From DATJPY01 sp035506135 (lineage in GTDB: Bacteria; Myxococcota_A; UBA9160; PR03): a stretch of DNA of 64,000 nt. The stretch spans positions 1-64,000 of the forward strand of contig DATJPY010000031.1 of the NCBI GenBank assembly GCA_035506135.1, in the 5' to 3' direction. The notes beneath the pieces are model-generated. The model saw only the letters and a list, made by a program, of their open reading frames with translations. It was not told the origin of the DNA and made no database searches. Position 1 is the stretch's first letter, and each line of letters opens with the position of its first letter. Position numbers and translations under genes: made by a program. Below are positions 16,843-25,086 of this stretch, piece by piece.

Positions 16843-17523
16843 TCAGTGCAGCGTGCGCGAGGCGCCGAGGAGGCCGCCGCCGAGCTCGGCGAGCCGGAAC
16901 TGGAGCAGTGCGACCAGCCGCTCGCAGCGCGCGAGCGGGCCCTCGGTCTCGAGCAGTCCCTGCTTGTCGGCGGGAGGCAGCTCGAGCGACTGGCACAGCA
17001 GGTCGACGAAGGTCAGGTCGTCGATGCCCGAGAAGCGGCGCGCATCGAAGTGATGGGCTGCATCCGGCTGGACGTGGCGCGCGAGCTGGCCGAGGAGGTC
17101 GATCGAGTCGGCGCGCAGGCCCTGCAGCGGAATCCCCTCCATCGCCTCGTCGAAACGCTCGTCGAGCGGCTCGACACGCGCCACGCGGTAGAGCTGCTCC
17201 GCGCCTCGCGGAATCTCTTCGACGATGCGGAAGCGGTGCGTTCCGAGCAGAACGATGTCGTAGCGCCCGTCGTCGCGCTGACCGGCCTGCTGGATCAGGC
17301 CCGCGCAGCCCACCGCGAAGACGGGAGGATCGCCCGCCATCTCCGCCTGGTGCTCGGGTCGCACCGCGACCATGCCGATGCGGCGGTCGCCCGCGAGCGC
17401 CGCAGCCGTCATCTGCCGGTAGCGCGGCTCGAAGATGTGCAGCGGGACGCGCGAGCGGGGAAACAGAACGACGTTCCCGAGCGGGAAGAGGGGAATCGTC
17501 TGGACGAGGCTCGCCTCGCGCAC
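16843..17523 (-). CDS. LON peptidase substrate-binding (LAN) domain protein
   Basis: A 226-residue stand-alone LON N-terminal domain protein. The opening IPLFPLGNVVLFPRSRVPLHIFEPRYRQM is the typical beta-strand entry (IPLFPLGNVVLFP, then HIFEPRYR), followed by GCAGLIQQ and a helical tail, with no AAA+ or protease domain. Such proteins are widespread but uncharacterised; the domain binds substrates in Lon. GTG start at 17523 is chosen because it lies shortly before the conserved strand; an upstream in-frame start would add unrelated residues. It diverges from the metallopeptidase gene at 17592. Confidence 0.85.
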   Translation of the reverse strand: MREASLVQTIPLFPLGNVVLFPRSRVPLHIFEPRYRQMTAAALAGDRRIGMVAVRPEHQAEMAGDPPVFAVGCAGLIQQAGQRDDGRYDIVLLGTHRFRIVEEIPRGAEQLYRVARVEPLDERFDEAMEGIPLQGLRADSIDLLGQLARHVQPDAAHHFDARRFSGIDDLTFVDLLCQSLELPPADKQGLLETEGPLARCERLVALLQFRLAELGGGLLGASRTLH

Positions 17524-17591
17524 GCTCGAACGGTAACACCGCTCTTCAGCTTGACGCCGCTGCGGCGAGACGGGAGACTCGCAGCTCTGGC

Positions 17592-18035
17592 ATGGATCGC
17601 GCAACGGCGCAGCAGCTGATCGCGCGCCTCGCGCTCGACGCCCAGGCGATCGCGCGCGCCTTCGGCCTCGCGTACCGCGCGATCGAGCCCGAGCGTCCCG
17701 GTGTGCGACGCCGTCTCGGCGTCTGCTACGCGGACGGCACGATTCGCATCCGTCTCTTCCACGCCAGCACGGGCCGCCCGCTCAAGTACTCGAGCCTCGT
17801 CGACACGCTGTGTCACGAGCTCGCGCACCTGCGCCACTTCAATCATGGCCTGCGCTTCCAGGCCTTCTACCGCCGCGTCCTCGAGCACGCCCGGAGCGAG
17901 GGCATCTATCGACCCGGCCGCGAGGCGCCCTCGCCGGGTCCGATCCGGCTGCGCGCCCCGCGCCGGCAGCTCGCGGCCCTCTCGGCCCGCGCCGGCCACG
18001 CCGTGCGGCGCCCGGAGCAACTCACGCTCTTCTGA
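17592..18035 (+). CDS. YgjP/SprT-like zinc metallopeptidase-domain protein
   Basis: This 147-residue protein carries the gluzincin motif HELAHLRHFNHG (about 75-86), where HExxH binds zinc and the downstream His is a third-ligand candidate, followed by FQAFYRRVLEHA. It matches the YgjP/DUF45 and SprT-like single-domain metallopeptidases. Substrates of these small proteins are unknown; some assist nuclease or toxin systems. ATG at 17592, divergent from the LON-domain gene. The C-terminus (RRPEQLTLF) ends in a QLTLF peptide that resembles a beta-clamp-binding motif (QLxLF), which could tether it to DnaN. Confidence 0.75.
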   Translation: MDRATAQQLIARLALDAQAIARAFGLAYRAIEPERPGVRRRLGVCYADGTIRIRLFHASTGRPLKYSSLVDTLCHELAHLRHFNHGLRFQAFYRRVLEHARSEGIYRPGREAPSPGPIRLRAPRRQLAALSARAGHAVRRPEQLTLF

Positions 18036-18076
18036 TCGAAGCGGCGGATCGGAAACGGATCGGAAGGGTGGGAAGC

Positions 18077-18292
18077 TCAGCCCTCGGGGACTGCGTCGGC
18101 CTGCTTGTCGTAGTCCTCGAGCGTATTGGGGCCCTCGATCACCTGGGCCTTGATGCCGTCGACCGCGATCGCCTTGTCGACGATTTCCTTGAGCAGGCCT
18201 TCGACCGTGAGCTCGTCGTACTCCGCCAGCGCGTCCTCGAGGCTCGATCCCGAGATCGTGAACTGCAAGACGGCCTTGATCTTGACGTCCAT
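18077..18292 (-). CDS. Small acidic protein, unknown
   Basis: A 71-residue acidic protein (MDVKIKAVLQFTI to the Glu/Asp-rich end), predicted beta strand followed by helices. Lys, Ile and Asp are common, unlike the Arg/Ala-rich neighbours. No family recognised. An AGG-containing stretch lies a little upstream of the ATG at 18292. It converges on the metallopeptidase gene. Confidence 0.5.
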   Translation of the reverse strand: MDVKIKAVLQFTISGSSLEDALAEYDELTVEGLLKEIVDKAIAVDGIKAQVIEGPNTLEDYDKQADAVPEG

Positions 18293-18447
18293 GCTCGCGA
18301 AACCTTCCGTGCCCCGATCGGGTAGCGGCGGCGGCGGTGAAGGGCCAGCAAACCCCGCGCGGGCGCTCGCGAAATCGCCGTGATGGCCGCGGAACATACC
18401 CGACGGAGGCCTCGCCGGCCACGGGAATTTCCACTTTTTTCGCGGAC

Positions 18448-18942
18448 CTAGAGGTGGGGGACGCCGGCCCCAGCACCCTCGCGGGCTTCTGCCCGCGCAT
18501 GGACGACCGCCAGCGCGATCGCGCCCGCAGCCGTCAGCATGAAGAGCGAGACGGACAGGAAGTGCAGCCGGGAGAAGCTCAGCGCCATCTGCGGATTCGC
18601 CCCCGCCTCGCCGAGGCGGGCGAGGCGGATCTCAGCCACGGCCGGCGTGACGCCGAAGTGGTTGACGAGGCACACGAGCGCCAGCACGAGCGGGAGGACG
18701 ACCGCGATCCGACCACGGCCGAGTGCTCCCCCGAGGGCCGAGAGCGCGAATCCGATCACTGCGCCACCGAGCTGGAGAGGCCCCAGCACTCGTCCAATGA
18801 GCCGGCCCGCGAGGTCGGCGTCTGGGATCACCTCGAAGGTGGCGCGCGCGACGACCGCACCGAAGAGCAGCATGGCGCCGAGCCACGCACCGAGCGCGAT
18901 CCAGAGCGCCGGCCGGAGCACGGCCCGGGCGGAGAAGGGCAC
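18448..18942 (-). CDS. DUF4149-type integral membrane protein
   Basis: This 164-residue protein has four predicted membrane helices (about 11-32, 50-75, 80-95 and 125-147) and the DUF4149 pattern: GAWLGAMLLFGAVVA near the N-terminus and AGRLIGRVLGPL after the first helix. Its role is unknown. Divergent from the papain-fold gene at 18951, only 8 bases away, so the two start regions share regulatory DNA. Confidence 0.7.
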   Translation of the reverse strand: MPFSARAVLRPALWIALGAWLGAMLLFGAVVARATFEVIPDADLAGRLIGRVLGPLQLGGAVIGFALSALGGALGRGRIAVVLPLVLALVCLVNHFGVTPAVAEIRLARLGEAGANPQMALSFSRLHFLSVSLFMLTAAGAIALAVVHARAEAREGAGAGVPHL

Positions 18943-18950
18943 GGCAGGCG

Positions 18951-19859
18951 ATGGTTCCCGATCGCTTCCTCGCTGTAAAGGAAATCTGGGCTTCGCTGCG
19001 CCGGCGGCTCGTCGATCGAATCGTCGACTACTTGATGGAGCCCCTGCCGAACTACGAGCGGCGGGTTCGCAACGACCTCGGCGCCCTGCTCGGCAGCGCG
19101 CGCAAGGCCGACGTCATCCTGATCGAGGGCGACCAGCGCGTCTCGGCGATCATCCGCTACCTGACGCAGAGTTCGTGGTCGCACTCCGCCCTCTACATCG
19201 GCGACGAGCTGCTGCGGCGCGGGGGCGAGCAGGCGACCTGGGCGCGCCAGCACTTCGGCGACGGCGCCCAGCACCTCGTGGTCGAGGCGCTGCCGCGCGG
19301 CGTGGTGGCCTCCCCGCTCGTGAAGTACGTCGACTTCAACCTGCGCATCTGCCGCCCGCACAAGCTTCGGCCCGATCACTGCCGGGTCATCATGGACGAG
19401 GCGGTCGCGGCGATCGGCTGGCGCTACGACCTCCGCAACGTCTTCGACCTGGCGCGCTACCTGATCCCCGTCCGGCTGGTCCCGCCGCGCTGGCGCGCCG
19501 CGGCGCTCCACTTCGGGAGCGGGGAGCCGACCGAGGTGATCTGCTCGAGCCTGCTGGCGCGGCTCTTCTACCGCGTGCGCTTCCCGATCCAGCCGACGGT
19601 CGAGCGCCACGCCGCGGATCTCCCGGAGGACGGGAGCCCCGGCGCCGCGCTGGTGCGGCGCGTCTTCGGCCAGCCGAGCGCGCACTTCACGGGCCTCTTC
19701 CGCATGCGGCATCCGACCCTGATCACGCCGCGCGACTTCGACCTCTCGCCCTTCTTCGAGATCGTGAAGCTGAATCCGGTCGCCAAGGACTTCGACTACA
19801 GCCGCATGCGCTGGGTCGAGGACGCCGAGCGCGAGGACGACGCCCGCGCAATCCGCTGA
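18951..19859 (+). CDS. YiiX/NlpC-P60-like permuted papain-fold protein
   Basis: This 302-residue protein has the circularly permuted NlpC/P60 (YiiX/LRAT-like) layout. DVILIEGDQRVSAIIRYL leads into SSWSHSALYIG with the candidate catalytic His (about 76), and the candidate catalytic Cys follows much later in EVICSSLLARLF (about 200). HLVVEALPRGVV between them matches the family. Members act as amidases, lipid acyltransferases or peptidases on envelope substrates. No signal peptide is clear, but an amphipathic N-terminal helix is present. ATG at 18951; it ends 3 bases before the convergent kinase gene. A 100-residue C-terminal extension is not assigned. Confidence 0.75.
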   Translation: MVPDRFLAVKEIWASLRRRLVDRIVDYLMEPLPNYERRVRNDLGALLGSARKADVILIEGDQRVSAIIRYLTQSSWSHSALYIGDELLRRGGEQATWARQHFGDGAQHLVVEALPRGVVASPLVKYVDFNLRICRPHKLRPDHCRVIMDEAVAAIGWRYDLRNVFDLARYLIPVRLVPPRWRAAALHFGSGEPTEVICSSLLARLFYRVRFPIQPTVERHAADLPEDGSPGAALVRRVFGQPSAHFTGLFRMRHPTLITPRDFDLSPFFEIVKLNPVAKDFDYSRMRWVEDAEREDDARAIR

Positions 19860-19862
19860 GGT

Positions 19863-20864
19863 TCAACGACCCCGAAGCGCCCGCAGCGCGTGGTCCACTA
19901 GCGCGAGGCCGGCCTCCGGCGCCACCTCGACGCGCGCGGCGCCGAGCACGCGGCGCAGCATCTCGAGCGCGGCATAGCGCTCGGCGTCCGCGCGCCGGGT
20001 CGGCTCGGCGCCGGACGCCGCCGCGTAGGCGCGCCACGCCGCCTCGACCGCCGGGCTGGCGTCGGCCGGCTTCCCGCGCGCAACCGCTGGAATCCGCAGG
20101 TGGGCGAGGAGCGTGCCGAGATCGAAGGCGGGATCGCCGACGTGGGCGATCTCCGCGTCCAGCAGGACGGCGCCGGCCGGCCCGATCAGCACGTTGCCCG
20201 CCTGCACGTCGCCGTGGACGAGCGCGCCGCGCGGCTCGAGGTAGCGGCGGTAGGCGGCGTCGGCGATGGCAGCGGTCTCCCCGTCCCGCCAGATCTCCTC
20301 GGCGCGGGCCCGCAGCGCGGCCGGCAGCGGGAAGTCGTTCGGACGGAACGGGAGGACGAAGATGTGCTCGCCGTGCAGGCGCCGCATCTCGTCGTTCTCG
20401 AAGCGCGCGGCGAGTGCGGGGTCCGTCGTCGCGGCGTGGACCCCTCCGAGGAAGCGCGCCAGCCTCCCTGCCGCCGCCGTCCCCGCGTCGGGGCTGCGCG
20501 CCAGCAGGTGATCGAGGCGCGGGGCGCGGCCCAGGTCCTCGAGCACCAGCACGCGCGCCTCCGGGTCGAAGCGAACAACGCCGGGGCAGACGCCCTCGGC
20601 GTCGAGCGGCCGCACCTGCTCGAGCCAGCGCGCCTCGAACAGGATGCGATCGGTCGTGACGCGGTACTCGGGGAAGCGCTCGAGGGCGGGGCGCGCCTGC
20701 TTCACGATCCAGGAGCGTGCGCCGCTACGCGCGCGTCGCACCCAGTTGATGTTCCCGTCGCCCGCCGGCTCCACGGCAACGCGCTCGCCCGGCTGCACGA
20801 GGCCGAGGCGTCGCAGGTAGTCCGGGAGCGTTGCCTCGTCGAGCCGAGCCGCCTCGCCCGTCAC
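19863..20864 (-). CDS. APH/methylthioribose kinase-like phosphotransferase
   Basis: This 333-residue protein belongs to the aminoglycoside phosphotransferase/choline kinase fold. The N-lobe has AGDGNINWVRR and IVKQARPALE with the ATP-binding Lys; the C-lobe has the Brenner motif VHGDVQAGNVL with catalytic Asp, and LLDAEIAHVGDPAFDLG with the metal-binding Asp. GDGNxNxV and the KQA segment recall methylthioribose kinase (MtnK), but no other methionine-salvage gene is nearby, so the substrate is open. GTG start at 20864, chosen as the nearest start before the conserved N-lobe. Divergent from the CycH-like lipoprotein gene. Confidence 0.8.
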   Translation of the reverse strand: MTGEAARLDEATLPDYLRRLGLVQPGERVAVEPAGDGNINWVRRARSGARSWIVKQARPALERFPEYRVTTDRILFEARWLEQVRPLDAEGVCPGVVRFDPEARVLVLEDLGRAPRLDHLLARSPDAGTAAAGRLARFLGGVHAATTDPALAARFENDEMRRLHGEHIFVLPFRPNDFPLPAALRARAEEIWRDGETAAIADAAYRRYLEPRGALVHGDVQAGNVLIGPAGAVLLDAEIAHVGDPAFDLGTLLAHLRIPAVARGKPADASPAVEAAWRAYAAASGAEPTRRADAERYAALEMLRRVLGAARVEVAPEAGLALVDHALRALRGR

Positions 20865-20900
20865 GGACGCCAGCGTACCGTGCGCTAGCCTCGCCGCCCC

Positions 20901-21455
20901 ATGTCGCTCCGCAGGGGCCTCGCGCTGGCGATCGGGATCGCCCTGGCGCTCGGCTGCGACCGCAAGATCGAGCCGTTCGTCCCGGGCGAGAAGCCCGAGC
21001 CGCCCGATCTCTCGCGCATCTTTCCCGAGGGCGCCGAGAAGGCCGCGCGGCAGGAGGCCGAGTCCGGGGCGCCGCGCGGCGGCCGGGGCGCGCCGCCCAT
21101 GGCGGCTACGTCGACGGCTCAGCCGATCAGCGGGACGGTCTCGATCGCTCCCGAGCTCGCCGGCCGGATCCCGCCGGGTGCCGTGCTCTTCGTGATCGCG
21201 CGGAGCGCGGACACCGGCCCGCCGCTCGCCGTCAAGCGCATCCCCGATCCGAAGCTTCCGCTCGCGTTCTCGATCGGACCCGACGACCGCATGATCCAGG
21301 CGATGCCCTTTGCGGGCCCGATCAAGCTCTCGGCGCGCATCGACTCGGACGGCAACGCCATGACGCGCTTGCCCGGGGACCTGACCGGCGCGGCGCCCGA
21401 GCCGCATCAGCCCGGCGACAGCGGCGTCGCGCTCGTGATCGACCAGGTGCTCTAG
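20901..21455 (+). CDS. Lipoprotein with stand-alone CycH/CcmI C-terminal domain
   Basis: This 184-residue protein starts with a signal peptide ending at a lipobox (ALALGC, Cys19). After a charged linker it carries a domain that matches the C-terminal part of the cytochrome c biogenesis protein CycH/CcmI: ISGTVSIAPELAGRIPPGA, LFVIARSADTGPPLAVKRI, PLAFSIGPDDRM and IDSDGNAMTRLPGDLTG. In CcmI this domain follows TPR repeats and binds apocytochrome c or its chaperone; here it is separate and probably lipid-anchored. No ccm genes are adjacent. Its role may be apocytochrome handling in the periplasm. Confidence 0.75.
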   Translation: MSLRRGLALAIGIALALGCDRKIEPFVPGEKPEPPDLSRIFPEGAEKAARQEAESGAPRGGRGAPPMAATSTAQPISGTVSIAPELAGRIPPGAVLFVIARSADTGPPLAVKRIPDPKLPLAFSIGPDDRMIQAMPFAGPIKLSARIDSDGNAMTRLPGDLTGAAPEPHQPGDSGVALVIDQVL

Positions 21456-21494
21456 GCGCGCGGAAGCACTTGCCGCGGGCTAGCCTCCGCCGCC

Positions 21495-22046
21495 ATGTCG
21501 CATCCGCGCCCCTGGACCGTGGTCGAGACGCGCGAGGTGCAGGACTGCGACGTCTTCCGGGTGCAGCGCACGCTCGCGCGCTCGCCGCAGACCGGCGACG
21601 CGCATCGCTTCTGGCGCATCGAGGCCGCGGAGTGGGTGAACGTGGTCCCGCTCACCCGGCACGGCGAGATCGTGATGGTGCGGCAGTGGCGCCACGGCTC
21701 GCGCGACGTGACGCTCGAGATCCCGGGCGGCATCGTGGACCCCGGGGAGAGGCCGGACCAGGCGGCGCTCCGCGAGCTGCGCGAGGAGACCGGCTACGCG
21801 GGCGGGGAGCTCTCCGCGATCGGCGAGGTGAACCCGAACCCGGCCCTGTTCGCGAACCGCGTGCACAGCTTCTGCGCGCGCGGCGTCGAGCCGGTCGGCG
21901 CCATCGAGAACGATGCGCGCGAGGAGACGGTGGTCGAGCTCGTGCCCCTCGCCGATCTCGACCGGCGGCTTCGCGCCGGCGAGATCCGCCACGCGCTCGT
22001 GGTCGCGGCCCTGCACTGGTTCCGGCTGGCGGAGCACGCGATGTGA
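21495..22046 (+). CDS. NUDIX hydrolase, ADP-ribose pyrophosphatase type
   Basis: This 183-residue protein contains the full Nudix box from about 76: GGIVDPGERPDQAALREL followed by REETGY, matching Gx5Ex7REUxEExGU. The upstream VVPLTRHGEIVMVRQWRHG strand and the downstream ANRVHSFCARG loop resemble ADP-ribose/GDP-mannose pyrophosphatases. It likely hydrolyses a nucleoside diphosphate linked to a sugar, using Mg ions held by the REExxE residues. ATG at 21495. Its stop overlaps a possible GTG start of the next gene. Confidence 0.88.
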   Translation: MSHPRPWTVVETREVQDCDVFRVQRTLARSPQTGDAHRFWRIEAAEWVNVVPLTRHGEIVMVRQWRHGSRDVTLEIPGGIVDPGERPDQAALRELREETGYAGGELSAIGEVNPNPALFANRVHSFCARGVEPVGAIENDAREETVVELVPLADLDRRLRAGEIRHALVVAALHWFRLAEHAM

Positions 22047-22069
22047 GGGCGGCGCGGGCCCGCTCCTCG

Positions 22070-23755
22070 ATGCGCTCGCGCATGCCGCTCGGCGACTTCC
22101 TGGTCGCCTATCTGAAACGCGCCGGAGTCACCCACCTCTTCGGCCTGCCCGGCGACCTGGTGCTCGCGCTCTTCCACCGCTTCGGGCGTGACCGCGAGCT
22201 CGAGATCGTGACGTTCTCGCACGAGCCGGCCGTTGGCTTCGCCGCAGACGGCTACGCCCGCAGCACGCGGCGGCTCGGCGTCGTGTGCGTCACCTACGGT
22301 GCCGGCGGCCACAACGTGATCAACCCGGTGGCGGGAGCCTACGCCGAGCAGGTGCCGCTGCTGGTCGTCTCGGGCGGGCCGGGCGAGGCGGAGCAGAAGC
22401 TCTCGGGCGTGCACCACCAGGCGAAGGACGTCGAGGGGCAGTGCAGGATGTTCGCCGAGGTGACCTGCGCGGCGCGCGTGCTGCGTCATCCCGAGCGCGC
22501 GGCCGCGGAGGTGCACGAGGTGGTGCAGGCGGTCATGACGCAGCACCGACCCGGCTACCTCGAGATCCACCGCGACATGGTCGGCGTCCCGATCCCGGTG
22601 CCGCGCGCGATCCAGGCCTGGAGCGGGAGCTTCCCCGCGCCGGCCTCGGACCGGCGCAAGCTCACCGAGGCGGTCGCCGACACGATCGCCCACCTGGCCA
22701 GGGCGCGGCGTCCCGTGCTGATCGGCGGGATCGAGCTGTATCGGGCGAGCGCCGAGCGCGCGTTCCAGCGGCTGGCGGAGAAGCTCGGGGTGCCCGTGGT
22801 CACCACCGTCGACGCCAAGGGCCTCTTCCCCATGGATCATCCGCTGCACATGGGGATCCACATGGGTCCCTTCAGCCCGCCCGCGATCGAGAGGCGCGTG
22901 CGCGGCGCCGACGTGGTGCTCGCGCTCGGCACCGTCCTCACCGACATGAACCTCGGCGCCGCGCGGCCGCAGGTGCCGCGCGACCGCTCGGTGTGGGCGG
23001 TGGGCGGGCGCGTCAACGTGTCCTTCCACACCTATACCGACGTGATGCTCCGCGACTTCGTGACCGCGCTCGCCGGAGCGCGCCTGCCGCGCTTCCGCGA
23101 GACGGTGGTCTACCACGACAACCTGAAGAGGACGCGCGCGGATCGGCGCTCGGCGCACCTCTCGGTCAACGACATGCTGCTCGAGCTGAACCGCTTCCTC
23201 GACGCGCACCCCGGCTACAACGTCTTCGCGGAGTCGGGTGATGCCCTGTTCGGAGGGCTCGAGCTGCGGCTGCGCGGCGGCCTCTACTTCTCGCAGGGCT
23301 ACTACGCGTCGATGGGGTTTGCCGTGCCGGCCGCGCTCGGCGCCCAGATCGGGACCGGCCGCCGCCCGCTGGTGCTGACCGGCGACGGCGCCTTCCAGAT
23401 GACCGGGCCCGAGATCTCGCACGCGCCGCGCCTCGGCCTCTCGCCGATCGCCGTCCTGGTGAACAACAGCGGCTGGCAGATCTTCCGCCCGGTGTCGCCG
23501 CGCAAGGACCTGCTCGAGATCCCGCCCTGGCCCTACGCGGACCTGGCGCAGGCCTGGGGCGGGGTCGGCTTCCGGGCCGCGAATCGCGCCGAGCTGCGCG
23601 AGGCGCTGCGCGCCGCGCACGAGGTCAGCGAGTTCGCGCTGATCGAGTGCCGCGTGGCGCCCGACGACCTCTCTCCGATCACGCGCCGCTACATCCGCGA
23701 GAGCGCGCGCAAGGCGGCGGCGGGACGGGTCGGACCGCGCGCGCGGACACGCTAG
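22070..23755 (+). CDS. TPP-dependent decarboxylase/acetolactate synthase-like enzyme
   Basis: This about 561-residue protein has the three-domain layout of pyruvate decarboxylase and acetolactate synthase relatives. The N-terminal domain carries FGLPGDLVLALF and SHEPAVGFAADGYAR with the cofactor-activating Glu, the middle domain binds nucleotide in some members, and the C-terminal domain has the TPP/Mg motif GDGAFQMTGPEIS closing with VLVNNSGW. The HH at about 115 (GVHHQAKD) is where decarboxylases have active-site His. Indolepyruvate or phenylpyruvate decarboxylation is possible, but the substrate is not certain. I used the ATG at 22070; a GTG at 22043 overlaps the Nudix stop as GTGA, and an ATG lies at 22082. 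Confidence 0.82.
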   Translation: MRSRMPLGDFLVAYLKRAGVTHLFGLPGDLVLALFHRFGRDRELEIVTFSHEPAVGFAADGYARSTRRLGVVCVTYGAGGHNVINPVAGAYAEQVPLLVVSGGPGEAEQKLSGVHHQAKDVEGQCRMFAEVTCAARVLRHPERAAAEVHEVVQAVMTQHRPGYLEIHRDMVGVPIPVPRAIQAWSGSFPAPASDRRKLTEAVADTIAHLARARRPVLIGGIELYRASAERAFQRLAEKLGVPVVTTVDAKGLFPMDHPLHMGIHMGPFSPPAIERRVRGADVVLALGTVLTDMNLGAARPQVPRDRSVWAVGGRVNVSFHTYTDVMLRDFVTALAGARLPRFRETVVYHDNLKRTRADRRSAHLSVNDMLLELNRFLDAHPGYNVFAESGDALFGGLELRLRGGLYFSQGYYASMGFAVPAALGAQIGTGRRPLVLTGDGAFQMTGPEISHAPRLGLSPIAVLVNNSGWQIFRPVSPRKDLLEIPPWPYADLAQAWGGVGFRAANRAELREALRAAHEVSEFALIECRVAPDDLSPITRRYIRESARKAAAGRVGPRARTR

Positions 23756-23764
23756 CTTCGCGGG

Positions 23765-24064
23765 ATGGCGCGCTGGCGCGAGGGCAGTCGGGCCGAGTGG
23801 GAGCGCATCCGCGACCAGGGGCTCGCTCGGCATCTGTTGATGCGCGGCGTCCTCCGCGGCATCCCGATGGCCATCGCCCTGATCCTGCTGCTCGAGGTGC
23901 TGCAGGGACGGTCGATCGACCGCGAGCTGCTGCTCGACCGCGCCTTCGAGTGGCGGCTCTGGACCGCGGCGGCGCTGTTCTCGGTGGGCGGGGCGCTCTC
24001 GGCCTTCGCGCGGTGGAAGGCGCTCGACGCGTCCTTCGGCACGGGCAGCTCCGGAGAGGGGTGA
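23765..24064 (+). CDS. Two-helix membrane protein, unknown
   Basis: This 99-residue protein has a charged amphipathic N-terminus, then two hydrophobic segments (about 30-47 and 65-83), and a short hydrophilic end. No family recognised. It lies 9 bases after the TPP enzyme and 3 bases before the DUF4404 gene, so it is probably co-transcribed. Confidence 0.55.
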   Translation: MARWREGSRAEWERIRDQGLARHLLMRGVLRGIPMAIALILLLEVLQGRSIDRELLLDRAFEWRLWTAAALFSVGGALSAFARWKALDASFGTGSSGEG

Positions 24065-24067
24065 GCG

Positions 24068-24334
24068 ATGGAGAAGCAGCAACTGCGCGACCAGCTGGCG
24101 GCGCTCCACGCGGCGCTGCGCGACGCCGACACGGCAGATCCCGAGGCGCGGGAAATGCTGCAGCAGGTGATGGACGACATCCGCGGCGCGCTCGATCGCA
24201 GCGAGCGGAGCGGGCGGCACGACTCACTGACCGAGCGGATGCGCGTCGCCGTCGAACGCTTCGAGGGCAAGCACCCCGCGCTCACCGAGGCGGCCGGGCG
24301 CGTGATCGACACCCTGGCGAGCCTCGGGATCTGA
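24068..24334 (+). CDS. DUF4404 family protein
   Basis: This 88-residue, mostly helical protein matches the DUF4404 pattern: an N-terminal helix with LRDQLAALHAALRDAD, MDDIRGAL in the middle, and the C-terminal VERFEGKHPALTEAAGRVI ending in a GI dipeptide. The function of the family is unknown. Short gaps on both sides place it in the same run as the HugZ-like gene. Confidence 0.75.
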   Translation: MEKQQLRDQLAALHAALRDADTADPEAREMLQQVMDDIRGALDRSERSGRHDSLTERMRVAVERFEGKHPALTEAAGRVIDTLASLGI

Positions 24335-24340
24335 CGCAGG

Positions 24341-25060
24341 GTGGCGGCCCCCCACGACATCGCCTCCAAGGCGCGCGCGCTCCTGCGGCGCGTCGACGCG
24401 GGCGTCCTGTCGACGCACTCGCTCGCGCAGCCGGGCTGGCCGTTCGGCTCGCTCGCGCCCTTCGCCCTCACGCACGAGGCGCGTCCCATCCTGCTGGTGA
24501 GCGCGCTCGCCGAGCACACCCGCAACCTGTCGGCCGACCCGCGCTGCTGCCTCACGGTCTTCGACCCGACGCCCGCCGACAAGCAGGCGGGCGGGCGCGC
24601 GAGCCTGCTCGGCGAGGCGAGGCCGCTGCCGGAGCCCGAGCGCGAGGCCGCGGCGTCGCGCTACCTCGCGCTCTACCCCGAGCAGCGCAATCTCCTCGCG
24701 ATGCGCGACTTCGGCTTCTGGTCGATCGAGCCGCTGCGGGTGCGCTGGATCGGGGGCTTCGGCGAGATCCACTGGATCGAGCGCGCCGCGTGGCTGCTCG
24801 CGACGCCCGCGTGGCGCGACGGCGAGGGCTCGATCGTGTCGCACATGAACGAGGACCACGCCGACGCGCTCGCGGCGATCTCGAAGCGGTTCCTCGGCCA
24901 GGACGACGGGGAGCCTGCCCTGGTTGCCGTCGACCCGGAGGGCTTCCACGTGCGCACCGCGCGCGGGGTGCGCTGGCTGCCCTTCGCGCGCGCCTGCCAC
25001 AGCGCCGGCGACGTGCGGGCGGAGATGGTGCGGCTCACCCGGGAGGCGAGGGAGGGATAG
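24341..25060 (+). CDS. HugZ/HutZ-like pyridoxamine 5'-phosphate oxidase-fold protein
   Basis: This 239-residue protein has a split-barrel FMN-binding-like domain (SKARALLRRVDAGVLSTHS, FGSLAPFAL, LLVSALAEHTRNLSADPR) followed by the DUF2470 helical domain (GSIVSHMNEDHADALAAI). This is the domain order of HugZ/HutZ, which degrade haem in some bacteria; other members lack that activity. The HMNEDH block includes the His typical of the C-terminal domain. GTG start at 24341, 6 bases after the DUF4404 gene. No haem uptake genes are near, so haem degradation is not shown. Confidence 0.82.
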   Translation: MAAPHDIASKARALLRRVDAGVLSTHSLAQPGWPFGSLAPFALTHEARPILLVSALAEHTRNLSADPRCCLTVFDPTPADKQAGGRASLLGEARPLPEPEREAAASRYLALYPEQRNLLAMRDFGFWSIEPLRVRWIGGFGEIHWIERAAWLLATPAWRDGEGSIVSHMNEDHADALAAISKRFLGQDDGEPALVAVDPEGFHVRTARGVRWLPFARACHSAGDVRAEMVRLTREAREG

Positions 25061-25086
25061 CGGCCCGGGTTGCTACCCTGCCGCGG

